Shown: in pieces, positions 1 to 11,165 of the stretch
Position numbering within the stretch: position 1 is the first letter of the stretch
Layout of the letters: each line of letters starts with the position of its first letter
Origin: Anaeramoeba flamelloides
Lineage: Eukaryota; Metamonada; Anaeramoebidae
Length of the DNA stretch: 64,000 bases
Direction of reading: 5' to 3'
Assembly (NCBI GenBank): GCA_027625915.1
Contig: JANTQA010000063.1
Span: 6,095,501-6,159,500, forward strand
Notes under the pieces: model-generated
What the model was told of the DNA's origin: nothing
Databases searched by the model: none
The model's input: only the letters and a program-made list of their open reading frames with translations
Program-made: the position numbers and the translations under genes

Positions 1-1170
1 TGAGGGATTGGATGATCGAGAGAAAAAAAAAAAAAAAAAAAAAAAAAAAGAAAAAGACTTACTGTTTTGTTATAAAAACACAGAGTTCTAAGGGGGTAGA
101 ATTATTATAGAAAGTTTCTTGGCAAAGTACATAATTTCTAAATCCTTGTGAATCAGTGAGAACAAAATAATAATTTTCTCTGTTTGATTTTCGGCAAAGG
201 AGAGATCGCGACAAAAGAAATATAAAATTAAAAAGTATGGAAAAAAATTTTTTAAAGGTCACTTCTCATTATTTTGAAAAAGATCAAAGAAACAAGACTA
301 AAAAAAGTATTTACACAGATATTTGATTATGTTCTTTTAATATTTTAAGATCTGCAAAACAAAAGGGTTGAATTTTTGAAGGAAACTCGTCGTTTTTCAT
401 TTTCGGGAAGCTGTAACCAAAATGTATTTCTGGGAATTTGTTAGTTTTTGATTTCAATTTCAAATTTTCTTCCAGATAGGTTACAAAATAGAATCGTTCA
501 AAAAGTTTATTCTTTAAGTTTTTTTCCATATTTTAAAACCAAAAGAATTTTCAATGTAAAAGGCGTTGTTTTGAAAAGAAAAATTAATGGAACATTTAAA
601 AATTAAAAAAATGATTTTCTCAAAAGAATGTTACCAATTTTAAATACCCAACGAGCTGAGTCTTATATTAAAGTGTTCAATTTTGACAAACAAAATTCAA
701 GTAACCAATTCATCTTTTTTTCAAAGAAAATTTTTGAAAAAATTAATATTTTTTTTTCACCTAAAATATTTTACTCCCAAGGATTAGAATCCCCGCAACA
801 AAAAAAAAGATTTTCTTTTTATTCAGTGTGAGGGTTGGTGATTTTGGTTATTAGTTGATCGATCTTGAATTTAGTATAAAGATTAAAAGTTTAAAAATAC
901 TGTAGTCAAAATAAAGTTTGCAAAAATTTTTAATCGGTGTTTTAAAATAAAAAGCGTGTTTTTTTATCTAGAAGACCTATTCATTAACCAAACAAAAGAA
1001 TTAATAATAAACCCTTATTAAATATGGTATTGGTTTCTTAAAGTACTATTATTTAAAAAAGAAATTCGAAAAATGAAGGATCAAATTACAGAATATATCT
1101 CAAAAAAATAGAGTTGATTTTAAAATCAAAATTTATACTCATCAAAAAAAACAAAAAAATATCAAAAAAA
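1..1170. other. AT-rich non-coding stretch
   Basis: No gene can be supported here. The stretch begins with a poly-A tract at about 23-49. The small open frames on both strands have the composition of random AT-rich DNA and no recognisable motif. Confidence 0.5.
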
Positions 1171-1179
1171 TTGAGAATA

Positions 1180-1745
1180 GTTTGAAGAATTTTGAACAAA
1201 TTTCATTCCTAATTTAAATTACACTGAAAATAACCAGATATTTACCTTCAGAATTGATTTGAACTAATGTAAACTATTTGGGAGTAAATTGGATGTTGCC
1301 TTGGAACAAGAAAAAAAAAAGTACGGATTCTATTTCGAAACAAAGATTAAAGTATTTATCTACACAATATTTTGATCACTTTAGTTAGTTTTCTAAAATT
1401 TATTTTTTATTCTGAAACTGAATTTAAGGGTGTAAAGCTTATATACCGAAAGGTATATAATATTAAATTTTAATTTTTTGGGTTTTCTCTTTGATATTAT
1501 TAATTTAACCGTTTACTCCATAACGATATAAAATAAATTTTAGAAAACTAACAACTTTGATCAAAATATTGTGTGGATAACAACTATAATCTTTGTTACA
1601 AAATATAATACGTTCTTTTTTTGCTTCTTATCCCGAGGCAACATCCAATTTACTGCCCAATAGTATACATAAGTTCAAATCAATTTTGAAACAACACTCC
1701 TTGATATTTTCAGTAAAATATAAATTATTCATTCAAGAATCTCTC
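1180..1745. repeat. Imperfect palindrome, two ~260-bp arms
   Basis: Positions 1180-1440 are alignable, as the reverse complement, with about 1490-1745 around a short spacer near 1445-1490. The strip 'AAATTGGATGTTGCC' at about 1287-1301 reappears inverted as 'GGCAACATCCAATTT' at about 1638-1652, and the sequences on both sides continue to match. A third, diverged copy of the right arm lies at about 56755-56900. This is probably the terminal part of a non-autonomous DNA element, but no coding capacity is visible. Confidence 0.75.
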
Positions 1746-1905
1746 AAATATACCCGAAAATACCCGAAAATCGAAAATACTTCAAAATTTTTTAACCACA
1801 AAAAAACACTTTTTGAACAACTTCTAAGAAAACCTAGTGTCAATATACACAATTTAAAGATAAATTTGGAATTTTATTGTAAAAGAATTTTTTTTTCTGA
1901 AAAAG
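1745..1905 (+). repeat. Dispersed repeat, copy 1 (inverted partner at 2336-2530)
   Basis: This segment matches the reverse complement of 2336-2530 over about 160-190 bp. Both copies encode similar short peptides, 'KIENTSKFFNH' here and 'KIENIQKFFNH' on the minus strand of the partner. The shared peptide reflects shared ancestry of the repeat; I do not count it as a gene. It directly adjoins the palindrome on its left and may belong to the same element. Confidence 0.65.
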
Positions 1906-2335
1906 TATCAAAAGATTTAAATTTGAGGGAAAGGTATCCAACACATTTTGTGTTAAAGGGATTGATATCTTGAATGATTTATATTACTGATCATTTCGAA
2001 ATGGTATTAACTAAATGAAAGAAAATGTACTTGTAAAGAAAATTTCTAATTCTGTATCATTACTGATAATTTGATAATCTTAAAATAAAATCAAAAATAA
2101 CCAGGGTAATATCTAACCGTGCAAAATATACCCATCACGCTACCCAAGGTGACCCAAGCCAAACTTTGTTTTAACTTCCCATTCCATAAATGGAACTGAT
2201 TAAACCAAAACTTACAAACACACACCATATTTAACCTAAAACAACCCTTATCAATACCCAGACATACCTACCCTAATAAGTACCAACAATTACACAAATA
2301 TATTCAAAAAAAAAAACTCTTTTTGAGTAATTGAA

Positions 2336-2530
2336 AGTAGAAAATTCAATAAAAAATATTTTGCCTGAAAGTAAAATTATTATTTTACCATTAAATTGGG
2401 TATATTGGCACTTGGGTTTCTGAGAAGTTTTCCATAATGTGTTTTTATATGGTTGAAAAATTTTTGGATATTTTCGATTTTCCAGTATTTTTGAGAATAT
2501 TTCAAACACCCTTGACACAATTTGTTCAAA
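2336..2530 (-). repeat. Dispersed repeat, copy 2 (inverted partner at 1745-1905)
   Basis: This is the inverted copy of the segment at 1745-1905, with scattered substitutions and small indels. The intervening 1905-2335 holds no gene that I can support. Confidence 0.65.
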
Positions 2531-2725
2531 TTTTTTAGTAATTTTCTCAAATTTTTTAAATTTTTTGTTTTTTCATTGAAAATTTTCTCAATTATAACTC
2601 TCTTTTTAGAAGAAAAATTTTCCAATTTGATACTTCATTTATAGATTTTTTTTTTAATAATCGAACTTCAAGTAATCAATACCATATTAACCTATTGTTT
2701 ATTGATGGTTTCTTTTCAAATAAAT

Positions 2726-3600
2726 TATAAGTTATTTCCAAAAAGTTGTACATTTTTAATAAATTTCATTAAAAATTATCTTTGTTAGTGGGGGTATTTA
2801 TTAATTGACAATACCAAATTAAGTTAAATATTTATATCGATTGGATCAACCAACTATGGTATTTATTTCGAAATATGTACCATTGAAATATTTCCAAAAA
2901 ATGATAAAAAAAATAGTAACTTTTTTAGTAGAAAACAATGTTCAATAAATTTCAAGACAAAAATGGAAATATGGTGTGGACATAAATGATTTTTTAAACA
3001 ATCAACCACAATAGTTATGTTTTAAATTCTATTTGAAAATTTTCGATATTAAAAAAGTTTTGAAAAAGATTTTAACAATCAAAAAGAAAATAATAAACAC
3101 CAATTTTCACCCTTAAAAAATATTGGATAAAATCAAGCTCAGAAATTTTAATATCTTTTATTTATTTAATACAATACTAATAAACAAATTGAATTTATTG
3201 TCAAGAATTCATAAATGACAGTTAATGATTTTATATTATTATATTGTCAATTGGGTTTAAAAATATATTTTGAAAAAAATTTACCACCACTTTTTGGAAA
3301 TGGCTTATTACTGATATGTTTAAATCAAAATTTTTGAATTTATTTTTTTTCAGACGTTTTTTTAGGATATAAAACTTCAAAAAGAAATCACAGTTTTTCT
3401 TGGACTATTGTCCACTTAAATTTGAATACCAGTTCTGGTGAATCCAATACCTTGTATATTAAAATTAAAATAATAGTATTGATTATTGGATTTTTGCAAA
3501 AAAATCTATTAATTTTTTATGTAAAAAGTATTTATAATTGATTTTTTTAACCATTAAGTACTATTATCATTAAATATCAAATGTAAAAGATTTTAATTTG
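2726..3600. repeat. ~0.85-kb interspersed repeat, copy A
   Basis: This segment aligns in the same orientation with about 6577-7440 and, more diverged, with about 35150-35800. Shared landmarks include 'TATTTCCAAAAA' near the start, 'AATATTTCCAAAAAATGA' and 'GGAAATATGG' in the middle, and a run of 'ACAATACTAAT' or similar further on. Copies differ by many substitutions and indels, so the family is old here. No open frame is conserved across copies. The class is unknown. Confidence 0.7.
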
Positions 3601-3659
3601 GGTAGAATCTATGAGGAAGCTAATCCCATAACCTTTAATTTTACTCTAATAAAAAATCG

Positions 3660-3990
3660 GAAAAATTTTTCCTTTACTCAGCTTTCTTCTTTTTTTTTTT
3701 TATAAATATTACTTTTCAAAGTATTATATTTTTATTTGTGGTCTCTATTGATTTGTTTATATTCGTCTATATTGTACATATTGGGTAAACTAAGAATCCT
3801 AAATGAATGCTAGATTGTCATAATTTGTAAAAAGATAATACTAGTATTTGAATAAGAAAGAGGGAAAAAAATTTTTGTTTTCATCTTCACTTTCTTTCTT
3901 TTAATCAAATATTACTTTTCAAAGAAATAGATTGTAATTAGTGTCTCTCGGTTTATTACTTTGTTTTTTTCCTTTGTATTCATGTTTATT
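3660..3990. repeat. Short direct duplication upstream of the LSM14 gene
   Basis: About 3665-3790 and 3865-3990 are similar. Both carry 'AAATATTACTTTTCAAAG' followed by 'GTGTCTCT' or 'GTGGTCTCT' and a T-rich stretch. A weaker third trace, 'TTTCTCGGGTTTATTCCTTTG', lies near 4180. The block lies 270-600 bp upstream of the LSM14 start codon. A promoter role is only a possibility. Confidence 0.45.
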
Positions 3991-4263
3991 ATGAGAATGA
4001 AGACTTTTCAAACAAAACAAGAACTCAGTTTTAAAAGGATGATAATCAGTTATATTTTTATCAGAATGCAATTTTAAAATATCTGTAATGTTGAAATTTT
4101 ATCCGTTTACAATCTCAAATCCTTCATATAAAATATAAAATCAGAGATATAGGGGTGTAAACCTTGTTTTCATTTTTTAAAGTTTCTCGGGTTTATTCCT
4201 TTGATCAAATTAAAAAAATGATAATCAAATACCATTTTTTTATTTTTCTTTTATTCGTTAAAA

Positions 4264-7200
4264 ATGGCTCAAAATTATCTTGGATCAAAAGTTAGTTTGA
4301 TCTCTAAACGAATGATTCGTTACGAAGGTGTTTTGTCTGAAATAAATTCACAAGAATCATCTGTAGAATTATCAAATGGTACTTTTTTTATTACCCTTTC
4401 TTTTTTTTTTTAAATTAAAATAAAAAAAAATAAAAAAAAATAAAAAAAAACAAAAAAAACAGCTAATAAAGAAAAGAAACCAATTAAAATCCTTTTTTTA
4501 ATTTTAATTCCCCAATAGTTCGATTTCATGGAACAGAAAACAGGAGTACAGAAGGAAATGAAATACAAGGAAATTCTCGCGTTTATAATTTTATAAAATT
4601 CCGTGCTAGTGATATCTTAAAACTTACTCTTTTACCACAAGACGATCTTTCTCAATTGGATTCCGCAATTATTTCTGTAAGTGTAGTTTTCTCAAATTTC
4701 AATTTTCTTTCCCTTCTGGAACAGCAAAAAAAAATGACAGATTACTTTTTTTTTTTTTTATTTTCTTTTTTATTAATTTTTTTTTTTTTTTTTATTATTT
4801 TAATCTTTTTTATTATTTTTTTCAAGAACCAAAAACAGAACATTTTTTCAAAAGAATAATTGTTTTTAGTTTTTTTAATTTTTTGAAAAATATTACCAAA
4901 AAAATTGGTCACAAAGTAGTAGTAAAGATACAAAATGACCAGAAGCCAAACTTCTGTTAATAAAACATTTTTTGTCAAATGAATTATTTACAAATTTATT
5001 CAATATTTTTCTTTTTTAAATGAAGAGAAAAGAAAAATATCATCAGGTTGAGATTAAAATGAGAGGTATGTTTACTTTAGTGTATTTGTGTTACAAAAAG
5101 TCAGATCAAAAGAGAAAAATTTTTTTGAAAAAAAGAAAAAAGAAAAAGAAAAAAATAAAAAGGGCAAAAGAAAAAAGAAAAAAGAAACAAAAGAATATTG
5201 TCTCTTATAAATATTTTAAAATACATTGAGTAAAGATTGTGTGGAAACTTTCATGTTTTTCTTCACATTGTAATTGTTTTTTCTTCTTCATTTTATTTCC
5301 TTGCTTTTTGGTTTTCTTTTTTCTTGTTTTCTTTTTAACCACTTTTTTCATTATAAAGAAAATAATTTAACCAACTATAAATTACTTGAAATTTCACGTT
5401 TATTTTCAACACCTAAAAATCAATTAACAATTTCACCCTTCAGATTAATTCTTTTTGTTTTGAATTCCTGAATTTTTATTGACCTCTTTTTACTCAAGAA
5501 AAAAAAAAAACCAAAAAAAAAATGATTTAATGGTAACCCTTTCTATTTATACACCCTGGGGAGTACTTTAATTTTTTATTTGCCTTAACAAATGTTTCAT
5601 TTTTTACATTATTAAAACCAACACAAAAAATGAATACATGATTGGAAGGAAATTAAACCCTTAAAGTAAACAAACAAAACTAACTGTTGATAATTTCACA
5701 AATATAAAGTTAGTTTTTTTACTGTTTCACCCCATATATGAACCAACGTTTCCCTTTGAAGTGAGATCAACCCAGATTTCAGCGCAATTGACTTTTAAAT
5801 TTCAAAGAATTGTGCTAAGAAATGAAATGAAAATAAAGCAAAGATTTAAAGCTTGTTTTAAAACAATTGGTGACATAAAAATTTCAAATAAAATTCTGAA
5901 AAAGGCCTATTGAAGTTTGTTGTTTATAAAATACTTTTGAAATCTTTTTGTAATCAATTTTTTAAAAGAACTCGACATTTTTTAAAAATATATTTATTAA
6001 AAATCTATTATTATGAATAAAATAAATAAATAAAAACTTGCAGTCAAACATAGAATGTTAAAACTTAAACGACATTAAATTTTTTGTACAAAAAATTTAT
6101 AAAAAAAGTAATCTCATACAATTTTTTTTAAATTTTTTGGTATGGGAAAAATTCGATAAATAATAAAATTAATTCAAAAATTTTTTTAGAGAACAAATTC
6201 ACGATTTTTTTATTCTGAATTTACATAAAAAATTCATAACTTGCTCAAAATATTGAATTTTTGAAAATATAAGAATTTATATCAACTTGGAAATAATAGA
6301 AATGTCAGTTTAAAAAAGTGAGGAAGAAAGGTTACATAAATCGTTGCTTAAACTGACTGATTCATTTCTTTTAAACAGTTTGAGTAACTTTTTTTTTTCA
6401 TCTTTTTGTCCTCACTTTTTTTAAACTTTGAAACCTCACCTTTTTGAAAACAGCTGTATGAATTTTTTTTGTTTTAAAAATAATAATCATTAGAAAATTA
6501 TATGTAAATTCACCTTACAGATTTTTCAAACTTTTAAATGTAACATTCTATTGTTTACGTGCATTCTATTAAGTCAAAATAAGGTATTTCCAAAAAAGTG
6601 AGCTATTTTTTTTTATATTTCAAATAATAATCATCTTTGTTAGTAACCTTATTTGTAAATTGGGAAAACAAAATTAAGCAGAACATTAATACTGATTGAA
6701 TCAATAACTATTATGTATTTCTTTCAAAATATGTTCGTTAAAATATTTCCAAAAAATGAAAAAAAAAATTTAACACTTTTTTGGACAAAACTAGGCACGA
6801 TTAATTTTAATAAAAAACTGGAAATATGGAAAGTGTACAAATGATTTTTTAAACATATAATATATTTATATGTTTTTAATTCTATTGGAAAATTTGTTGA
6901 AATTAAAAAAGTTATGATAATGATTTTTTCGATCAAAAAGAAAAAAATATCCTACCAATTTTCCCACATCCCTAAAAATATCAGATCAAATCGAGATGGG
7001 TAAAATTTAAATATATTTTATTAAAGTAATACAATACGGCTCAACAAAAATTGAATTATTAAGAATGAATCTATTTATGATAAATAACAATTCTGGGTTT
7101 TAAAATGGTTCGATTCAAGATTAGGTTTAATAAAGATATATTTAAAATAAATTTAACCTGCTTTTTTAGGAAATAGATTATTAGAACCTATTACAAAAAA

Positions 7201-9765
7201 AAAATCAAGATAGTTTTTATTTTCATATAAAAATAAACTTAATCACAAACTTTTTTTAAAGAAATTACAAACTTTTTTAATTTTTCATAAAAAGTACAAT
7301 ACTATAAATTTAAATGTACCTATAATAAATATTTTATTATTGTTCAAAAATTTCAAGCAATTATCATCTAATGATCTTTACTTTTTCAATTAACTATTTA
7401 TAATTATTAAATTTAAAAAGATTTTGAGTTTAGTATAAACCCCATTTCACTCAGAGTGCCCCAACCAAAAATTAAAAATTCAATTTTTTTTTTATTAAGA
7501 ATCAACAAATATAAGACCGTTTAGAAATAAGAGAAAAAATAAACTTCGGATTAGAGTTGAGATTCATAAAAGAAATACTCGAACTAACTATAAATTTCAA
7601 AAAAGAAAAAAATATCCAGTTAAAAAAAATTTTGGGACCCTTTCAATGAGCGCCTCATACAAAATTTTTCAATTCCTTTTGAAAATTAAAATTTTTAACA
7701 ATAAAATTTTTTAATAGCAAATGTAGTGATTTTAAAAGAAATCACAGTGCCTCAATTTTCTGAATTTTAATTTGGAGTTTTCAAAGGTTTTTTTTTTTTT
7801 TTTAAATTGACTTTCTTAAAAAAAAAGTAAAAAACAAAGAAAGAAGCAAAAGGAATTTATGAAATTAATAAAAAAAAGCCAAAAACAAAAAAATAAAGAA
7901 AAAAAAACAAAAAGCAGAGATTAAAAAAAAACAAAAATTTTTTAAAAAAAACATAATAATACCTTCAACAAATGTTAAATAAAATAAAAATAAATGAAAA
8001 AGTATTATCAGAGAAAATTCCTCAAGAAAATTTTTTCTAAATAAAAGGATTTTTCAGATTTATAAAATTTGGCTGATGTTTAATCTGTATTATTTTTAAT
8101 CATTTCATTTTTTTATTTTTAAAAGATAGGAGGAATTAGTTGTGATTAAAATTTATATTTTTTTTTTTTAATAAAAATATTAAAACATTAAAGCTGTTAG
8201 ACTCACAACTAGTAATGATCTTTTGAATAATAGTACTTTGGCCTTTCTAAATGAGATTGAAATTAGTTAATAAATCTTGAAAATAAAATTCACCAAGATC
8301 ATGTTTTCTCATTACTTGCAACCTGAAAGCAAAACAGCCATTTTAAAAAAGTGAGGAATAAAAGTTTCAAAAAAGTGAGGACAAAAAGATGAAAAAAAAA
8401 AGTTACTAAAACTGTTTAAAAGCAATGAATCAGACAGTTTAAGCAACGATTTATAAGGCTTTGCTTTCTCACTCTTTTAAAACTTTTTGTTCCTCACCTT
8501 TTTAAAACAGCTGTAAAGGCACATAATAAAATTTTAATTCTTTAGAATAACAATTAACTTTTAAAAAAATTTTAGAAACAAATTTTAAGCCATTCACCAA
8601 TTAGAATTTTAAACACGCAAATTGTTTATAATTATTTTTTCAAAAAATTATTAAAAGCATTGAATTAAATTATATCAACAAATCTAATGTATATTTATAT
8701 GTATATAATTCATAGCAAGAAGAAAAATCGGAGACTAGCAAGTTAAAAGAAGAAAAAAGTATAAAACAAAAAAAAGTTACAAAACCAAAAAAAACTATAA
8801 AAAAAAAGAAAACAACAAGTACAAAAAAAACAACAGGAACAAAACCAACCACAAAAAAAAAAACACCACAAAAAAGTCTTATAAATAATACAAGAAGTCA
8901 ACAACTTGGTAGAGGTAGAAGTAGGCCAATGGGTAGAAGAAGGGGAAGAGGCAGAGGAAGAGGCAGAGGAAGGGGCAGAGGTAGAGGCAGAGGCAGAGGC
9001 AGAGGTAGAGGAAGAGGCAGAGGCAGAGGAAGAATATTTCATGAAGGACAGCAATATAAGGTTGATCCAAAAAAGAAACCTGACAAATCATTAACTGTAG
9101 AATTTAAATTTGAGGAAATGAACGAAAAATTTGATAAACAAAAATTTGAATTAGAAATTACTGAAAAGGTTAAAAAATTAGCATCTGGAGGAGCCAGTAA
9201 ACTTGACGAATCAGAAAAAAAGCAAATTGAGCAAATAAAAGATGTTGAAAATATTTACAAACCAAAAACAAGTTTTTTTGATAATTTAATTATTGGTGAT
9301 AAGAAAAGAAAAACACAAAAAACACTCCGATTAGAAAGAAATGAAGAATTTAAATTAAATAAAGAAACATTTGGAACTACATCTGTTACACAAACACAAA
9401 ATACAGGAAGAATGAATCACCGAAACTATAGCCAAAACTATAACCGAAACTACAACCGAAATTATCACAATAACTATCGTGTCTACAATAGACCATACCC
9501 ACGATATAACCAACGAAGCGGATATTATCACAATAACTATTACAACAATAATAGATATTATAACGATTATAATAATGATCGTGGATACAACAGAAGATAT
9601 AACAATTATTACAGTAGCTATAACAACTATAATAATTATAATAATAGAGGCTATAACAATTATTATCGTAAATCTAATACCCCTAAAAAAAATTTTTCAA
9701 ATAAAAGCAAAAATACTGAAAAAACAATTTCAACTAAAATACAAGAGAAAAAACAAAAAAAATAA
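4264..9765 (+). CDS. LSM14/Scd6-family mRNP protein
   Basis: Proposed exons are 4264-4378, 4519-4676 and 8716-9765, giving 440 aa. Exons 1-2 encode an N-terminal Sm-like LSM14 domain: 'GSKVSLISK...IRYEGVLSEINS', then 'VRFHGTENRSTE' and 'FIKFRASDI'. Exon 3 opens directly after a TAG acceptor in phase 0. It encodes a Lys-rich linker, a Gly-Arg tract (about 163-197), the FDF motif (about 217-238), an FFD box 'YKPKTSFFDNLI' (272-283), a TFG box 'RNEEFKLNKETFG' (about 299-311) and a Tyr/Asn/Arg-rich tail. Proteins of this family (Scd6, RAP55, Trailer hitch) bind decapping factors and DEAD-box helicase DDX6 and repress translation in P-bodies. Intron 1 splits a codon after its first base; intron 2 is phase 0 and about 4 kb long, filled with repeats. 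Further small exons inside intron 2 cannot be excluded. Confidence 0.85.
6305..6456 (+). mobile_element. MITE-like element, copy 1
   Basis: This ~150-bp element is the reverse complement of 8334-8514. Its ends carry the repeated sub-motif 'AAAAAAGTGAGGA', inverted at the far end as 'CCTCACCTTTTTGAAAAC' followed by 'AGCTG'. It is non-coding. It is described here as a non-autonomous DNA element because of its terminal inverted repeats and small size; the superfamily is not known. Confidence 0.75.
6577..7440. repeat. ~0.85-kb interspersed repeat, copy B
   Basis: This is a same-orientation copy of 2726-3600, lying inside the LSM14 intron. Its right end runs directly into repeat E. No open frame is shared with the other copies. 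Confidence 0.7.
7425..7980 (+). repeat. Repeat E, copy 1
   Basis: It begins with 'AAACCCCATTTCACTCA' and matches 21895-22340 in the same orientation. A reverse-oriented copy lies at about 58000-58250 and a weaker inverted trace at about 34400-34630. Shared internal landmarks are 'AAGAATCAACAAA', 'GTTTAGAAATA.GAGAAA.AATAAACTTC' in pieces and 'GGACCC'. Each direct copy ends in a long A-rich tract. The class is unknown. Confidence 0.65.
8334..8514 (-). mobile_element. MITE-like element, copy 2 (inverted)
   Basis: This 181-bp element starts with 'ACAGCCATTTTAAAAAAGTG' and ends with 'CACCTTTTTAAAACAGCTGT', so the two ends are inverted repeats of each other. The whole element is the inverted copy of 6305-6456; the core 'TCGTTGCTTAAACTG' is shared. 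It sits 200 bp upstream of the LSM14 exon 3 acceptor. Confidence 0.75.
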
Positions 9766-9869
9766 TTCTCGTTAAATATTAATTATATTCAAAATCTGTT
9801 ACTTTTTTTTTTATACATTATTTAATCTTATTCTATGATTTTGAAATGCATTTCTCTCTTTAATTAGAT

Positions 9870-9938
9870 CCCATATTATTAATATTATTAATATTATTAT
9901 TATTATTATTATTAATATTATTATTATTATTATTATTC
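9870..9938. repeat. ATT trinucleotide microsatellite
   Basis: About 70 bp of ATT units with occasional AAT interruptions lie some 100 bp downstream of the LSM14 stop codon. The following sequence to 10340 is AT-rich and holds nothing else that I can identify. Confidence 0.85.
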
Positions 9939-10340
9939 CTTTATTTTTTTTTTTTTTCTATTTTAAGGAAAGTCAAATAGTTTATTTTATCAAATCGTTT
10001 AAAATTTACATTTATGATCAACTTCCATCAAAATAAAAGTTAAAAAGGGTCGAAAAAAATTATACGTTTATTCTGAAATACCTACACCAATTTTTTTAAT
10101 TGAAGAAATAAATTTTCCTTAGATTAAATTTTTTTTTTTTTTTTTTACTTTTCAATACATAAAAATAACTTTTATTTTTTATATTAGAACAAAAATCTAT
10201 TCATTTAGATTTAAATTTAATAGTTTTTATAATTTCTTTGGAAGAATGTTCAAATTCATTAAATGTAAATATCCTAATTGAAATTAATTTGTTAAACTAA
10301 ATTTTTTTTTTTTAAAAGTGTTCGGTAAAAGTTTGTAGAT

Positions 10341-11098
10341 TTAAGGGATTAGGGTCACCATAGATTTCACTATAATCAAAGTATGTTGTAATTGGGTTCA
10401 AATGATATTAGTGTGAAATGGAGCTTATATGACTCTAAAAAATCTATTATAAATCTTATTGCACAATAAATTATTACATTTTTTACTAATGATCATTATT
10501 AAAAATTTTCATTTTGAAAAAAATTTTTTTAATTCCTCTTCCAAATCTAATAATAGAAACCCAAAATACAGTATTCCAGTATTTAATAATTTATATTTAG
10601 AACTTCCAAAAGTAACTATTTTTATAATTTTTGAATTTCAAAGATTAACTCAATAATCATCATGATAAAAGCACAAAGACTGATTAGTTTTGTTTGCTTT
10701 TGATAAAGATACTTATAGCATCAATATATTTGCATGATTTGAGAAATAATTTGTCAAAACAATTTATTGGTTAATTATTTAATTTTTAAAAAAAAACGAA
10801 TTTTTTAGTAACTAATCTACATTTCGCCACAAATTTAAGAAAGATATTTTACAACTTTGTAGTCTGAATATTGATAATTCAATCTTTAAATTTATGGCAA
10901 AATACAGATTCTATTCAGAAATTGTTGGGTTTTTTACTGAGACATAGATCATTTTTAATTGATGAGGATCAACAAATATTACTACTTGACTAATCATTTT
11001 TTTGGAGACATTTGAACCATGTAGCACTAATGTAGTTCGGTTCCAATAACAACATACTTTGTTCCTAGGCTTCTTCGTGGTAGACGCTAATCCCTTAA
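10341..11098. mobile_element. TTAA-flanked TIR element, copy 1
   Basis: The left end reads TTAAGGGATTAGGGTCACC and the right end is its inverted match, '...GACGCTAATCCCTTAA'. The inverted repeat extends inward about 90 bp to 'AAAGTATGTTGTAATTGGGT' on the left, with 'CCAATAACAACATACTTTGT' on the right. At 758 bp it is non-autonomous, with no transposase. TTAA at both ends recalls the TTAA target duplication of piggyBac, but that family assignment is inference. It is the copy that lacks the internal insertion seen in copies 2 and 3. Confidence 0.8.
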
Positions 11099-11165
11099 CA
11101 ACGTAAACTTTGAAGCTAATTAAAAGCAGATATTAATCTTCAGTATAAACTAAAATTCAAAAGTG

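Larger units (their letters stand above)
4677..8715 (+). other. Long repeat-filled intron of the LSM14 gene
   Basis: The donor 'GTAAGTG' at 4677 and acceptor '...TTCATAG' ending at 8715 join LSM-domain codons to the linker before the FDF motif without a frame change. At 4,039 nt the intron is far longer than intron 1 (140 nt). It contains repeat copy B (6577-7440), repeat E copy 1 (7425-7980) and an inverted pair of MITEs (6305-6456 and 8334-8514). The remainder is low-complexity A/T sequence, including long pure T and A runs at about 4745-4830 and 5120-5200. Confidence 0.7.

Noticed and set aside
1593-2625. Similar peptides on opposite strands ('KIENTSKFFNH' and 'KIENIQKFFNH'), possibly a gene pair
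   Set aside because: The similarity follows the DNA-level inverted repeat, and the frames lack good starts and domains.
8743-9091. Minus-strand frames with Ser-Ala or Cys-Leu repeats, and a plus-strand Glu-Ala frame
   Set aside because: They are shadows of the Gly-Arg tract and Lys-rich linker of LSM14 exon 3, whose frame is fixed by the FDF, FFD and TFG motifs.
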